In this document: piece by piece, positions 1 through 8,579 of the stretch
How positions within the stretch are numbered: position 1 is the stretch's first letter
How the letters are laid out: the number at the start of each line of letters is the position of its first letter
Notes under the pieces: model-generated
The model's input: only the letters and a program-made list of their open reading frames with translations
Told to the model about the DNA's origin: nothing
Databases searched by the model: none
Made by a program: the position numbers and the translations under genes
Assembly (NCBI GenBank): GCA_038087035.1
Contig: CP051187.1
Location: 5,089,001-5,153,000, forward strand
Length of the DNA stretch: 64,000 nt
Direction of reading: 5' to 3'
Origin: Gloeotrichia echinulata CP02
GTDB taxonomy: Bacteria > Cyanobacteriota > Cyanobacteriia > Cyanobacteriales > Nostocaceae

Positions 1-78
1 TCACTCCTCACTCCTCACTCCTCACTCCTCACTCCTCACTCCTCACTCCTCACTCCTCACTCCTCACTCCTCACTCCT
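1..78. repeat. STRR heptamer array (CACTCCT)
   Basis: The heptamer CACTCCT is repeated about eleven times without interruption from the window edge to just before the first gene. This is a short tandemly repeated repetitive sequence of the kind typical of heterocystous cyanobacteria. The array may extend to the left of the window. Confidence 0.9.
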
Positions 79-81
79 AAC

Positions 82-621
82 ATGGGCGAAAAATATCTGA
101 AGTTGTCGGAATTGAACTTTGAGGGACAATTTCTGGGTTTTGTAGGCGATAAACCCCAAAAATTTAAATACATGCATTTGGCGACTCCATCCGGAAAGGT
201 GAAAATTAAACTTTCTCAGGAATTGCGCGTTTCTGTTGGTTTATCTTTAGTACCTGGTGAACAAATTCGTGTTGATGGTATTTGTAAGTTAAACCCGCAA
301 ACAGGTAAAATTAAACTCAAGGCTGATGGAGTGCAACAAGTTGGATTTTGCCCAATTCAAAATTTGCCATCCCAACCTAAAGCTAAGATTCAAATTTGTC
401 AAAAATCTGGTTGCCTCAAGCGGGGTGGTAAAGGATTATTATCAGATTTAGAGAAGACTTTGTGCGATCGCGGTTTGTTAGACAAAGTGACAATTGAGCA
501 TACCGACTGTCAAAAACGCTGTAGCAGCGCACCTAACTGTATATTACATATTGGTAAAAAGCAATATAAAAAAGTCCATCCACAGGCGATCGCATCTTTG
601 TTAGAAAATCACTTTGCTTAA
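82..621 (+). CDS. thioredoxin-like [2Fe-2S] ferredoxin domain protein
   Basis: 179 aa protein in two parts. Residues 1-95 are a basic, beta-rich region of no named function. Residues 100-179 look like a thioredoxin-fold [2Fe-2S] ferredoxin: CQKSGCLKRGG near residue 105, then a second cysteine pair in DCQKRCSSAPNC near 142-152, which would give four cluster ligands. Family members of this fold carry electrons in the cytoplasm, but the partner is unknown. The ATG lies 3 nt after a heptamer array that leaves no clear ribosome binding site. It has no operon partner. The domain call is fairly sure; the physiological role is not visible from sequence. Confidence 0.75.
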   Translation: MGEKYLKLSELNFEGQFLGFVGDKPQKFKYMHLATPSGKVKIKLSQELRVSVGLSLVPGEQIRVDGICKLNPQTGKIKLKADGVQQVGFCPIQNLPSQPKAKIQICQKSGCLKRGGKGLLSDLEKTLCDRGLLDKVTIEHTDCQKRCSSAPNCILHIGKKQYKKVHPQAIASLLENHFA

Positions 622-660
622 CCGGAGTGTAAATTGTATCAAGTGTTACAAAAATTATAA

Positions 661-780
661 CGTTTGTTCATAACGCTACGACATTTGTTCATAACGCTAC
701 GACATTTGTTCATAACGCTACGACATTTGTTCATAACGCTACGACGTTTGTTCATAACGCTACGACATTTGTTCATAACT
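661..780. repeat. 21-bp tandem repeat, about 5.7 copies
   Basis: The unit CGACATTTGTTCATAACGCTA is repeated with one or two substitutions between copies. The period is a multiple of three, so the minus strand reads through as a 62-codon frame of MNKCRSV repeats (639-827). I read that frame as a by-product of the repeat rather than a gene. An inverted repeat with arms GGGTGCGTTA/TAACGCACC follows at 791-822 and may form a hairpin. Confidence 0.85.
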
Positions 781-907
781 TTAGTATCGTAGGGTGCGTT
801 AGGATGAAATCCGTAACGCACCATCATCGCCGTACCCTGACAATATATGTGGTTATTGCTGGAAAACTACTGTAAGATACAAATAACTCTGCATTCCCGT
901 AGTTGTT

Positions 908-1306
908 GTCAGCAACCCAGCCCTTAAGGGACTGAGCTTGTAAGAGAAATCAAGCAAGCTGTGCTGACCAGACCACCCTGAGCGTAGTCGTTCGCGTGAG
1001 CGTCTCGAAGAGAAGGGTAGCCGTTATTTGAGTCACGACACCCCGGAATGCGAAGCTAGTTCCCCGCTCTGTCGCTAGTTGTTAAACAGTCTTAAGGTCA
1101 CTGAGACAGTGCTGCTAGCCTAACAAGCTCTTATAACAGGTCGAAGCTAACATCACCCCGAAAGGGAGGCTCTTGGCTGCGCCACGCTGCGCGAACTGAG
1201 CGAAACCGTTATGCGTACAGGGTTGTGGAATTTGGAATGGTAATTGTCCCATTGAAAGTGCAATACAAAAGCACACCAAATCGAACAACTCCAAGGCGGT
1301 AACAGA
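908..1306 (+). ncRNA. HEARO/IscB omega-RNA-like structured element, copy 1
   Basis: This non-coding stretch shares long blocks with 21740-22082: CTTGTAAGAGAAATCAAGCA, GAGTCACGACACC, TGCGAAGCTAGTTCC, CAGTGCTGCTAG, CGAAGCTAAC, ACCCCGAAAGGGAGG, TATGCGTACAGG, CAAAAGCACACC. Several blocks are self-complementary, so a folded RNA is likely. Size, GAAGCTAG-type motifs and occurrence as ORF-less copies in Nostoc recall HEARO RNAs, now known as IscB omega RNAs. The family assignment is from memory and not certain; the two-copy homology is certain. Compared with copy 2 it has two insertions (about 968-1022 and 1170-1207), the first carrying a small dispersed repeat. ATGA follows the conserved end at 1306. 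Positions 1307-1398 hold no gene. Confidence 0.5.
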
Positions 1307-1398
1307 TGAACAAAAAAGACTGACTGCGGTTAAAACCCCCCGTGCGGTTTCCCTCTCAGCACTAAAGTCACTGAGTTTCCCACATCCCGCGAGGTTCT

Positions 1399-1974
1399 AT
1401 GAGCCTGACCACTGCTAAACGCTTCACCATAGATGAATATCACCGTCTCATAGAACTCGGCTTCTTTGCGGAAGATAACCGAGTTGAGCTAATCAAGGGT
1501 GAAATCGTCAATATGGTAGCCAAAGGTACACCGCATTCTGTTTGTGAAACTCTTTTATTTAGAGATCTGATCAAGCTTTTGGGAGATCGCGCTCTAGTAA
1601 GAGGACAACAACCAGTTATCATCCCTGAATACAGTCAACCTGAACCAGATTTAGCGATCGCTCGTAATGTCGATGATAACTACCTTTCTGCTCATCCCAG
1701 CCCAGAAGATATATTATTGTTAATTGAGATTGCCGATTCTTCTTTAAAATATGACCAAGAGGTAAAATTACCGCTTTATGCACAAGCGGGTATCTCTGAT
1801 TATTGGATATTTAATTTAGCCGATAATTATCTGGAGTGCTACACCGAGCCTTATCAATATTTGCAAAGTAAATTTGGTTATCGCCGCAAGTCGATTTTTC
1901 TGCCTAATGAATCTGTTAAATTACCATCTTTTCCTGATTTAATTCTAGATTTATCTAAAGTGTTTCCAGGTTGA
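1399..1974 (+). CDS. Uma2 family (DUF820) putative endonuclease
   Basis: 191 aa, usual length for the Uma2/DUF820 family, which is greatly expanded in cyanobacteria and has a PD-(D/E)XK nuclease fold. Visible features: N-terminal FTIDEYHRLIELG and RVELIKGEIV, then the core PEPDLAI near residue 80, LLIEIADSS near 107 and YAQAGISDYWIFNL near 125-140. The acidic residues expected for the fold are present. Substrate and biological role are unknown for the family. It starts 93 bp after an omega-RNA-like element and has no operon partner. A second family member lies at 20072-20650. Confidence 0.85.
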   Translation: MSLTTAKRFTIDEYHRLIELGFFAEDNRVELIKGEIVNMVAKGTPHSVCETLLFRDLIKLLGDRALVRGQQPVIIPEYSQPEPDLAIARNVDDNYLSAHPSPEDILLLIEIADSSLKYDQEVKLPLYAQAGISDYWIFNLADNYLECYTEPYQYLQSKFGYRRKSIFLPNESVKLPSFPDLILDLSKVFPG

Positions 1975-1980
1975 TGCTGC

Positions 1981-2194
1981 GCTTCCGGTTTACAGCCATT
2001 TTCCGCTAAGTAGACCACTCTGTAGGGGCGCAAGGCCTTGCGCCCCTACGAGGATCTGTGGTTCAGCCCAGAGGGGTTTTGATATTTGGCGCAAAAGGTT
2101 GATTTTTCAATGCTTCCGGTTTACAGCCATTTTCCGCTAAATAGACCACTCTGTAGGGGCGCAAGGCCTTGCGCCCCTACGAAGATCTGTGGTT
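1981..2194. repeat. 83-bp direct repeat, two copies, each with a GTAGGGGCG palindrome
   Basis: Positions 1981-2063 and 2112-2194 are 83-bp copies differing at about two bases. Each holds a perfect 28-bp palindrome (2022-2049 and 2153-2180) with half-site GTAGGGGCGCAAGG. The same palindrome occurs at 20707-20734 and 27845-27872, so it is a dispersed repeat. A related partial hairpin (GGGCATTGCCGTGCCC) follows at 2227-2242. Confidence 0.9.
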
Positions 2195-2247
2195 ATTGCG
2201 CGAAAATTGCTGTAAATTGACACCAATGGGCATTGCCGTGCCCCTAC

Positions 2248-3639
2248 TTACCCATTACCCTTGACAATCAACCCTTCCAGCGCCTGCTGTAAATCATTTG
2301 TCAAATCAATCACAGCCTGTCTGGCGCCCAAGCGACCTCCTTGATAACAGGGAAAACGCTGAGAAACAGATAACGGATCACCCACTGTAAGTTTAACTCG
2401 TTGCTGACCCAATCGGGGACGGGGAAAAGTTTTTTCACCCTTGAGTTTAGCCATCATTTGCCATAAAATTAAAGTAGTTTCCGCAAATCGTTCTGCTGTT
2501 GGTTTTTGTCGAATATAATTGCCAGAAACTGCCACAAAACTTTCTACTAATCGCATGTGCCACATCCGAGAATTTGCTTCCTCCGCAATGCGATTACCTA
2601 GCGCCCTTTCTATAGGAGATAATGATTTTATATCCTTATACTCTTCTCTAAATATATAATTCCAACCAGCTTGTTCTACCCGGCGACAACGGTCATTCCA
2701 TTGTCCCTTTGATAGTAAACCAAAATATTGCTCTGATATTTGTAGTGCGACATTCATCAAAGCTTGTAAACGAACTGCTAAAGCTTCATTTCTATCGCTG
2801 ATTTCTCCAGAGGTAATTTTGCTATCTGGCAGTTTTTGATGATAAAATCGCGTGTAAAATTGTTCCATCAAAGACAGCAAATGTTCTGCTAAAGTCAATA
2901 ATCGGGGATATAGCGACTCTAATGTAGGATTACCTTGTCCAGCTGCATTCACAGGTAAACCAGCAGACCCTTCTAACTCACCCAAAAGCTGGGCGATCGC
3001 ATTCCAAGGAGGATGAACGTAACTATATTTAATCCCAACTGGTACAATTAAAACTTGCTCAGAGCGTCCTGCTTTGAGCAAATCTTCCGCACACCAAAAG
3101 CCTAATTGGGCAATTCCAGGTTCTAAGGGGCTGATAATCTCCGATAAACTATTGGTAGCACCTTCTGGCGCCGCCGCTATCGGGAATTTTCCATTGGCGA
3201 ACAAATCTCGCGCCGAACGTAATCCCGTCCAGTCAGCCTTACCCCGCTGAATGGGAGTACCCCCTAAACGAGAAAGAACCCAAGTGATATGGCTACCAGC
3301 CCATAGAGGAATGCCGCGATCATAGATAAAATGAGCATGGATCGGAGACTCTAGCCCTATGTTCCGCTCTTGTGCTACCTTGGGCACGAGTTGAGACAGC
3401 AAATAGCCCAAAGAATATGGATCTTCCGTTTGCGGATGGCGAAATGCTAGCAAAAAACGGATTTTATTATCCTGAAACTGGCGATAAAGATCCGCCAAAA
3501 CCTCCACGTTGTCTGCTTCAATTTGAGTAATCGCTGTTTGCCACTTAATAAAACTCGGTAGCAACAGATGGACAAATCGTAGAAACAACGGGTTAAACGC
3601 CGGAGGAATAAATTCTAGGGGGGGTTGTGGTTGATACAT
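2248..3639 (-). CDS. PlsC-type 1-acyl-glycerol-3-phosphate acyltransferase family protein
   Basis: 463 aa. It carries the four acyltransferase blocks: HX4D in FRHPQTEDP near residue 67-75 (His and Asp are the catalytic pair), GGTPIQRGK near 126-134, APEGATNS near 157-164, and VPVGIKYSYV near 200. This suggests acyl transfer to a glycerol-phosphate or similar acceptor in membrane lipid synthesis. It is longer than typical PlsC (about 240 aa); residues 215-463 form a mostly helical extension without a motif I recognise, as in other long cyanobacterial homologues. The start is 155 bp from the divergently transcribed proS. The acceptor cannot be told from sequence. Confidence 0.75.
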   Translation of the reverse strand: MYQPQPPLEFIPPAFNPLFLRFVHLLLPSFIKWQTAITQIEADNVEVLADLYRQFQDNKIRFLLAFRHPQTEDPYSLGYLLSQLVPKVAQERNIGLESPIHAHFIYDRGIPLWAGSHITWVLSRLGGTPIQRGKADWTGLRSARDLFANGKFPIAAAPEGATNSLSEIISPLEPGIAQLGFWCAEDLLKAGRSEQVLIVPVGIKYSYVHPPWNAIAQLLGELEGSAGLPVNAAGQGNPTLESLYPRLLTLAEHLLSLMEQFYTRFYHQKLPDSKITSGEISDRNEALAVRLQALMNVALQISEQYFGLLSKGQWNDRCRRVEQAGWNYIFREEYKDIKSLSPIERALGNRIAEEANSRMWHMRLVESFVAVSGNYIRQKPTAERFAETTLILWQMMAKLKGEKTFPRPRLGQQRVKLTVGDPLSVSQRFPCYQGGRLGARQAVIDLTNDLQQALEGLIVKGNG

Positions 3640-3794
3640 GATAAATAGGTGGGCAAAAATAAAGTGTACAGGCGTTGGTCGTCATTTGTCATTTGTTATT
3701 TGTCATTGGTAAAGGTTTCAGGTATATTTACGTTTTGCAATATAGTTTTGTTTATCTCAGATAAAAATTAGCAATTCTCCTATAGGAATCAAAA

Positions 3795-5603
3795 ATGCGA
3801 CTGTCACAAATGTTATTCGTTACACTGCGAGATGATCCGGCTGATGCGGAAATTCCCAGCCATAAATTATTACTACGTGCAGGTTATATTCGTCGCATCG
3901 GTAGTGGTATATATGCTTATCTCCCCCTGATGTGGCGAGTGTTACAAAAAGTTTCCCAAATTGTGCGCGAAGAAATGAACGCCACATTAGCACAAGAAAC
4001 TTTGTTACCCCAATTACAACCTGCTGACCTGTGGAAGGAATCAGGACGCTGGGACACCTACACCAAAGCTGAGGGAATTATGTTTTCCCTAATTGACCGT
4101 CGTGAGCAACAATTGGGATTAGGTCCGACTCATGAGGAAGTCATCACCGTCATCGCACGTGATATGATTCGCTCCTACCGTCAATTACCTCTACATCTCT
4201 ACCAAATTCAAACCAAATTCCGCGATGAAATTCGTCCCCGCTTTGGTTTAATGCGTGGACGAGAATTTATCATGAAGGATGGTTATTCCTTCCATGCCGA
4301 TCAAGAAAGCCTCAAAGCCACTTACCAAGATATGTACCAAGCCTACAGCAATATGCTGCGGCGTTCTGGTTTAGCTTTTCGCGCAGTAGAAGCTGATTCT
4401 GGCGCTATTGGCGGTTCAGGTTCCACAGAATTTATGGTGCTGGCGGAAGCTGGAGAAGACGAAGTACTGTATACTGAAGATGGCAAATACGCTGCCAACG
4501 TCGAAAAAGCCGTTTCTTTACCTGCTGATGCAGTCCCCTCACCGTTTACAACCTACGAGAAACGTCATACACCAGGAACAGAGACAATAGAAACCTTGAC
4601 CCAGTTTCTCAATGCTTCTGGCACCCAAGTCGTGAAAAACGTCCTTTATCAGACAGTTTATGACAATGGTGGCACCCTCTTGGTTCTCGTGAGCATCCGA
4701 GGCGACCAGGAAGTTAATGAGGTCAAATTACAAAATGAATTGACCAAAGTAGCTCCCCAATACGGTGGTAAATCTATTATCGCTTTAAATGTACCCAATG
4801 CCGAAGCACAGCAAACATGGGCAGCCAAATCTCTGCCTTTAGGCTATATTTCCCCTGATATTGCCGATGAGTATATTAAAGCCGATAAACAGATACATTC
4901 CCAGTTTTTGCGGTTGGTCGATCAAACAGCCGCTGAGTTAAAAAACTTCATTACAGGCGCGAATGAGACGGGCTATCACGTAGTCGGGGCAAATTGGGGT
5001 GAGCAATTTAAAATACAAAACTTAGTAGTAGATGTGCGGAAAGCCAGACCAGGCGATCGCGCCATCCACAACCCAGAACAAACCTTAAAAAGTGCCCGTG
5101 GAATTGAAGTAGGACATATTTTCCAACTAGGTACAAAATATTCCCAAGCAATGGGAGCCACTTATACCAACGAACAGGGAGAAGAAAAACCCCTAGTCAT
5201 GGGTTGTTATGGCGTCGGCGTCTCACGCTTGGCACAATCAGCCGTAGAGCAATCCTACGACAAAGACGGCATAATTTGGCCAGTCGCGATCGCCCCCTAT
5301 CACGCTATCGTCACAATCCCTAACATAAATGATGCACAACAAGTGGAAATTGCTACAAAACTTTACCAAGAACTAAATCAAGCCGGAATCGAAACCTTAC
5401 TTGATGATCGAGATGAACGGGCGGGAGTAAAATTCAAAGACGCCGATTTAATCGGCATACCTTACAGAATAGTCACCGGACGAGCGATCGCCAATGGTAA
5501 AGTCGAAGTCGTAGAACGAGCCACCCGCAAAACTCAAGAAATTGGCATTCAAGAAGTGACAACCACGCTCAAACAGTGGATTACCGCAGCGATAAAGGTG
5601 TAA
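3795..5603 (+). CDS. proS: prolyl-tRNA synthetase
   Basis: 602 aa class II aminoacyl-tRNA synthetase of the bacterial type, charging tRNA-Pro in the cytoplasm. The N-terminus (MRLSQMLFVTLRDDPADAEI...RIGSGIYAYLPL) is typical. Motif 2 is FRDEIRPRFGLMRGREF near residues 139-155. The region about 230-395 is the inserted YbaK-like editing domain that clears Ala-tRNA-Pro. Motif 3 is MGCYGVGVSRL near 466-476. The C-terminal anticodon-binding domain contains LLDDRDERAGVKFKDADLIGIP. Full length. AGGA lies about 10 nt before the ATG. Confidence 0.96.
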   Translation: MRLSQMLFVTLRDDPADAEIPSHKLLLRAGYIRRIGSGIYAYLPLMWRVLQKVSQIVREEMNATLAQETLLPQLQPADLWKESGRWDTYTKAEGIMFSLIDRREQQLGLGPTHEEVITVIARDMIRSYRQLPLHLYQIQTKFRDEIRPRFGLMRGREFIMKDGYSFHADQESLKATYQDMYQAYSNMLRRSGLAFRAVEADSGAIGGSGSTEFMVLAEAGEDEVLYTEDGKYAANVEKAVSLPADAVPSPFTTYEKRHTPGTETIETLTQFLNASGTQVVKNVLYQTVYDNGGTLLVLVSIRGDQEVNEVKLQNELTKVAPQYGGKSIIALNVPNAEAQQTWAAKSLPLGYISPDIADEYIKADKQIHSQFLRLVDQTAAELKNFITGANETGYHVVGANWGEQFKIQNLVVDVRKARPGDRAIHNPEQTLKSARGIEVGHIFQLGTKYSQAMGATYTNEQGEEKPLVMGCYGVGVSRLAQSAVEQSYDKDGIIWPVAIAPYHAIVTIPNINDAQQVEIATKLYQELNQAGIETLLDDRDERAGVKFKDADLIGIPYRIVTGRAIANGKVEVVERATRKTQEIGIQEVTTTLKQWITAAIKV

Positions 5604-5943
5604 AATTAAACGCAGAGGGACACAAAGGTAACGCAAAGGTTCGCAGAGAAATACTTGACTTCTACACTCTGTTACTCTCTGCGCCTCTGTGCCTCTGCGT
5701 GATATAACTTCATATTTTAATCATCTCCATCAAAGATTAAAGATACATCAGTTGAATGCTGACGGACTAGAAATTTAAATTCTAAAATTGAAGATGAGAA
5801 ATACAGAATCAACAATGGCAGTATTTTCACTAAAATAGCCATACTGTAAGTGTTTGGAAACTCTCTAATTGTAAGTATCGTCTATAAACAGGCTGCTCTT
5901 CACACAAAAACGATCTCAGCCCTAAGTCAGGAAGGTTTGGAAA
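5604..5943. other. intergenic region with imperfect inverted repeat
   Basis: Positions 5610-5650 (CGCAGAGGGACACAAAGG and onward) and 5667-5702 (ending GTGCCTCTGCGT) are imperfect inverted copies of a CGCAGAGG-rich sequence common between cyanobacterial genes; it could fold as a hairpin after proS. Related text occurs at 35238-35275 between glcE and glcF. The remaining 240 bp presumably hold the promoter of the next gene; I recognise no site. Confidence 0.6.
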
Positions 5944-6552
5944 ATGAAAGACCAACAAGGATCTAACAGGATTTCTTCAAGTGTAATAGCAGCCGTCTCT
6001 GCTGCTGTTGTCGCCGTCAGTGGGGGCGTAGCTTGGGTGACATGGAACTCCGGCGCTCCCACACCCTCAAACCCCTCTCAAACCATCAAACAACCGGGGA
6101 ATACAACTACAGCCCAGCAAGGTAACGAACAAAGCGCTAATATTTATTGGCTCAAACCAACCGATAAAAGTTTTGATTTAGTTCCCCATCCAGTTAAAAT
6201 AGCCGCAGTCCAACCCAACCAAGTTTTAGAAAAAGCTTTACAAAGTTTGTTAGCAGGCCCCACAGAAGGAACCGACTCTACCACTATCCCCAAAGGAACC
6301 CAGCTGCTGGGATTGAAGGTAGATGGAGATGAAGTTCATGTTAATTTATCTGAAGATTTTACCAGCGGGGGCGGTAGTAGCTCCATGCTGGGTCGTATTG
6401 GCCAAGTTGTCTACACAGCTACAACCTTAAATCCCAATGCCAAAGTTTACATTGAGGTTAACGGTAAACAGTTGGATGTTTTAGGTGGTGAAGGCGTGGA
6501 ATTAGAACAGCCATTAACCCGTGAAAAGTTTCACAAAAATTATCCACTTTAG
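5944..6552 (+). CDS. GerMN domain lipoprotein-like/anchored protein
   Basis: 202 aa. Residues 12-33 form one hydrophobic N-terminal segment (membrane anchor or signal), followed by a Pro/Thr/Gln-rich linker to about residue 65. The rest is a GerMN-type domain: NIYWLKPTDKSFDLVP, a helix with ALQSLLAGPTEG, then LKVDGDEVHVNLSEDF and GQVVYTATTLNPNAKVYIEVNGKQ. In other bacteria GerMN domains act at the envelope, but in cyanobacteria the role is unknown. A good ribosome site (AGGAAGG) lies 11 nt before the ATG. No operon partner; a heptamer array follows directly after the stop. Confidence 0.8.
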   Translation: MKDQQGSNRISSSVIAAVSAAVVAVSGGVAWVTWNSGAPTPSNPSQTIKQPGNTTTAQQGNEQSANIYWLKPTDKSFDLVPHPVKIAAVQPNQVLEKALQSLLAGPTEGTDSTTIPKGTQLLGLKVDGDEVHVNLSEDFTSGGGSSSMLGRIGQVVYTATTLNPNAKVYIEVNGKQLDVLGGEGVELEQPLTREKFHKNYPL

Positions 6553-6784
6553 TCAAAGGTCAAGGGTCAAAGGTCAAGGGTCAAAGGTCAAAGGTCAAGG
6601 GTCAAGGGTCAAAGGTCAAGGGTCAAGGGTCAAGGGTCAAGGGTCAAGGGTCAAAGGTCAAAGGTCAAAGGTCAAAAGTATTGCATATTTCTGACTGTTG
6701 ACTGTTGACTGTTGACTGTTGACCCTTGACTGTTGACTGTTGACTGTTGACTGTTGACTGTTGACTCTTGACTCTTGACTCTTG
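6553..6784. repeat. two adjoining STRR heptamer arrays
   Basis: From 6553 to about 6677 the heptamer GTCAAAG/GTCAAGG is repeated about 17 times. From about 6693 to 6784 a second array of TTGACTG/TTGACTC runs for about 13 copies up to the stop of the ArsR gene. The two units are near reverse complements (TCAA versus TTGA), so the arrays could pair as a long hairpin. Confidence 0.9.
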
Positions 6785-6785
6785 A

Positions 6786-7133
6786 CTAATTCTTACCATT
6801 CAACACCCGAAAACTACGGGCTTGCTGTTCTAACCTAGTAGCGAGGCGATCGCAAACCCGATTGCACAATTCAAAAATCATTTGATCTTCCACCCGGTAA
6901 TAGGCACAAGTTCCTTCACTACGACGGCTGAGAATTCCAGCTTGCCACATTACCTTCAGGTGTTTTGACACGTTAGCCTGGGAAGTTTGTGTGGCTTCTA
7001 CCAATTCTTGCACACACTTTTCTTCATCCCGTAGTAAGTGCAACAGCCGCAGACGCATCGGCTCGCTTAACAGGCTGAAGTATTCAGCTACTTGTTGCAC
7101 AACTTCTGGAGGCACAGGCAACGTTTGTTTCAT
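6786..7133 (-). CDS. ArsR/SmtB family transcriptional regulator
   Basis: 115 aa single-domain winged-helix regulator. The recognition region is ELVEATQTSQANVSKHLKVMWQAGIL (43-68), and the wing RRSEGTCAYYRVED (70-83). Family members repress genes until a metal or an oxidant is sensed. Four cysteines are visible: 40, 76, 90 and 94. C90 and C94 (ELCNRVCDR in the last helix) could be a sensing pair, while C40 sits in the EEKC motif where cyanobacterial redox sensors of this family also have cysteine. The ligand cannot be assigned. No obvious target gene is adjacent; upstream is open intergenic DNA and then an IS607-type element. Confidence 0.85.
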   Translation of the reverse strand: MKQTLPVPPEVVQQVAEYFSLLSEPMRLRLLHLLRDEEKCVQELVEATQTSQANVSKHLKVMWQAGILSRRSEGTCAYYRVEDQMIFELCNRVCDRLATRLEQQARSFRVLNGKN

Positions 7134-7238
7134 CAGGATTAACCCGCGAGATCTGACAAGTTTAACAATTAGTCATCTCATAACATTAATAGTTCCAAAT
7201 CACATAGTCAAATATGGTCAGACTTATGCAATTTAGCT

Positions 7239-8522
7239 TTAAGCGACTCTACTTTCAGCATGGACACGCTTAAATAGTGGAGTTATCCGCCTTGGATGTA
7301 CTACCAGACACCCCCTATCCCTTAGAATAGACTGGAGACAGTCAAATCCTTCAGGATTACTTTTTCTGCCGATGTTGTACCCTGCGTTCACGTCGGCATG
7401 AATCTTCAAACCATTTTTACTGATATACCACGCACGTTTGACACGTTTTCCTGAGAATACATGCTTGATCTTGTTGTTAGGTTGATAAGTTGGGATGATG
7501 TCCCAATCAATCGCTGAAGCCTTACTTGTGTAAGATTCTTCTGCTACCTTAACGGTAATACCGACTCTAACTAATTTATAAGTCAGTATCTCGATAAATT
7601 TAGCATGTGGTATTTGAATAAAGCTTTGGTTTGTACGTTTACCTAAATTAAGACGTGTTTTCCATTGTTCGTTTTTCCCGATTGAGACGTGAGTTACACC
7701 AAGAGATAGAAGTTCATCCACAATCATTTTTGTGGCTTGATGCAAATATGAATCTATAAATTGATTACGGTTGCGGACGATGTTTGCGATTCGCCTTGAT
7801 TTACCTTTACCATGAGGCAGAAAACCTCGAAACTTGGCAATCTGCTTGTTATAAAACTGGTTGGCTGATTTCAATGGTTTACCATTTACAATAATTGGTT
7901 GTATTGCTAGATCATTGAAAACAATCGTCGCTAGATTATCTAAACCAATATCTATCGCCGCATTAAGTTCAGGATTCAAACTACAGAAGAACTCATTTTT
8001 TTGCAGAATTTCATAGACTACCTCGATCACAAAACATCCCGTCTTTGGGACAATTCGCACTTCGCACAAGTCGTCAAATCTTAGTCCAGGCTTTATCGGG
8101 ATTCTGATTGGCGACATTGACGGGACAACCGAACCTTTACTAAATTCTTTTTTGCCAATGGCTTGATTGTTAAACTTAATCAGGTTCTTATCATCAACAT
8201 AATTAGGTGGTTTTGGTCTACCAGTGAACTTAGTTGGTTCAAGTTTATAAGCCACTAATGCTTTGTAGTAAGCAATCCACGCATCTGCATTCTGTTTTAA
8301 TACGAGTTGAGCTACTTTTGCGCTTATTGCTTTGTAGTTCTCGTTTTGTTTAAATAAAGTGTCTAAGCTAGCTTGTGATTGAGTTCCCCATCCGTAGAAA
8401 AAACTTTGACGCTGAGTGAATTGAGCAGTGTTATAAAGCTGTCGGGAAATAGTGGTAATGTCACTACAATAATCAAACCAGTCATGTCCTTCTTTGATTA
8501 TGTGCTTTTCTACTTGACGCAT
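7239..8522 (-). CDS. tnpB: TnpB RNA-guided nuclease family protein (IS607-associated type)
   Basis: 427 aa from MRQVEKHIIKEG, chosen because homologues begin there; the frame is open 99 nt further upstream only because it runs into the remains of tnpA. The RuvC-like triad is intact: Asp in AIDIGLDNLAT (about 191), Glu in SIGKNEQWK (about 285) and Asp in HADVNAGYNIGRK (about 377). TnpB proteins are RNA-guided DNA nucleases ancestral to Cas12. This one lacks the usual CXXC zinc-finger pairs: the segment EESYTSKASAIDWD has alanine where other members have cysteine. That is seen in a known cyanobacterial subgroup and need not mean loss of activity. Confidence 0.88.
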   Translation of the reverse strand: MRQVEKHIIKEGHDWFDYCSDITTISRQLYNTAQFTQRQSFFYGWGTQSQASLDTLFKQNENYKAISAKVAQLVLKQNADAWIAYYKALVAYKLEPTKFTGRPKPPNYVDDKNLIKFNNQAIGKKEFSKGSVVPSMSPIRIPIKPGLRFDDLCEVRIVPKTGCFVIEVVYEILQKNEFFCSLNPELNAAIDIGLDNLATIVFNDLAIQPIIVNGKPLKSANQFYNKQIAKFRGFLPHGKGKSRRIANIVRNRNQFIDSYLHQATKMIVDELLSLGVTHVSIGKNEQWKTRLNLGKRTNQSFIQIPHAKFIEILTYKLVRVGITVKVAEESYTSKASAIDWDIIPTYQPNNKIKHVFSGKRVKRAWYISKNGLKIHADVNAGYNIGRKSNPEGFDCLQSILRDRGCLVVHPRRITPLFKRVHAESRVA

Positions 8523-8579
8523 ATTTATACTGAGCGTAGTCAAAGTATTGATCAACTTTGGCAATGAAATTAGTATATC

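Noticed and set aside
639..827. 62-codon minus-strand ORF of MNKCRSV repeats
   Set aside because: The frame exists only because the 21-bp DNA repeat has a period divisible by three; no ribosome site and no known family.
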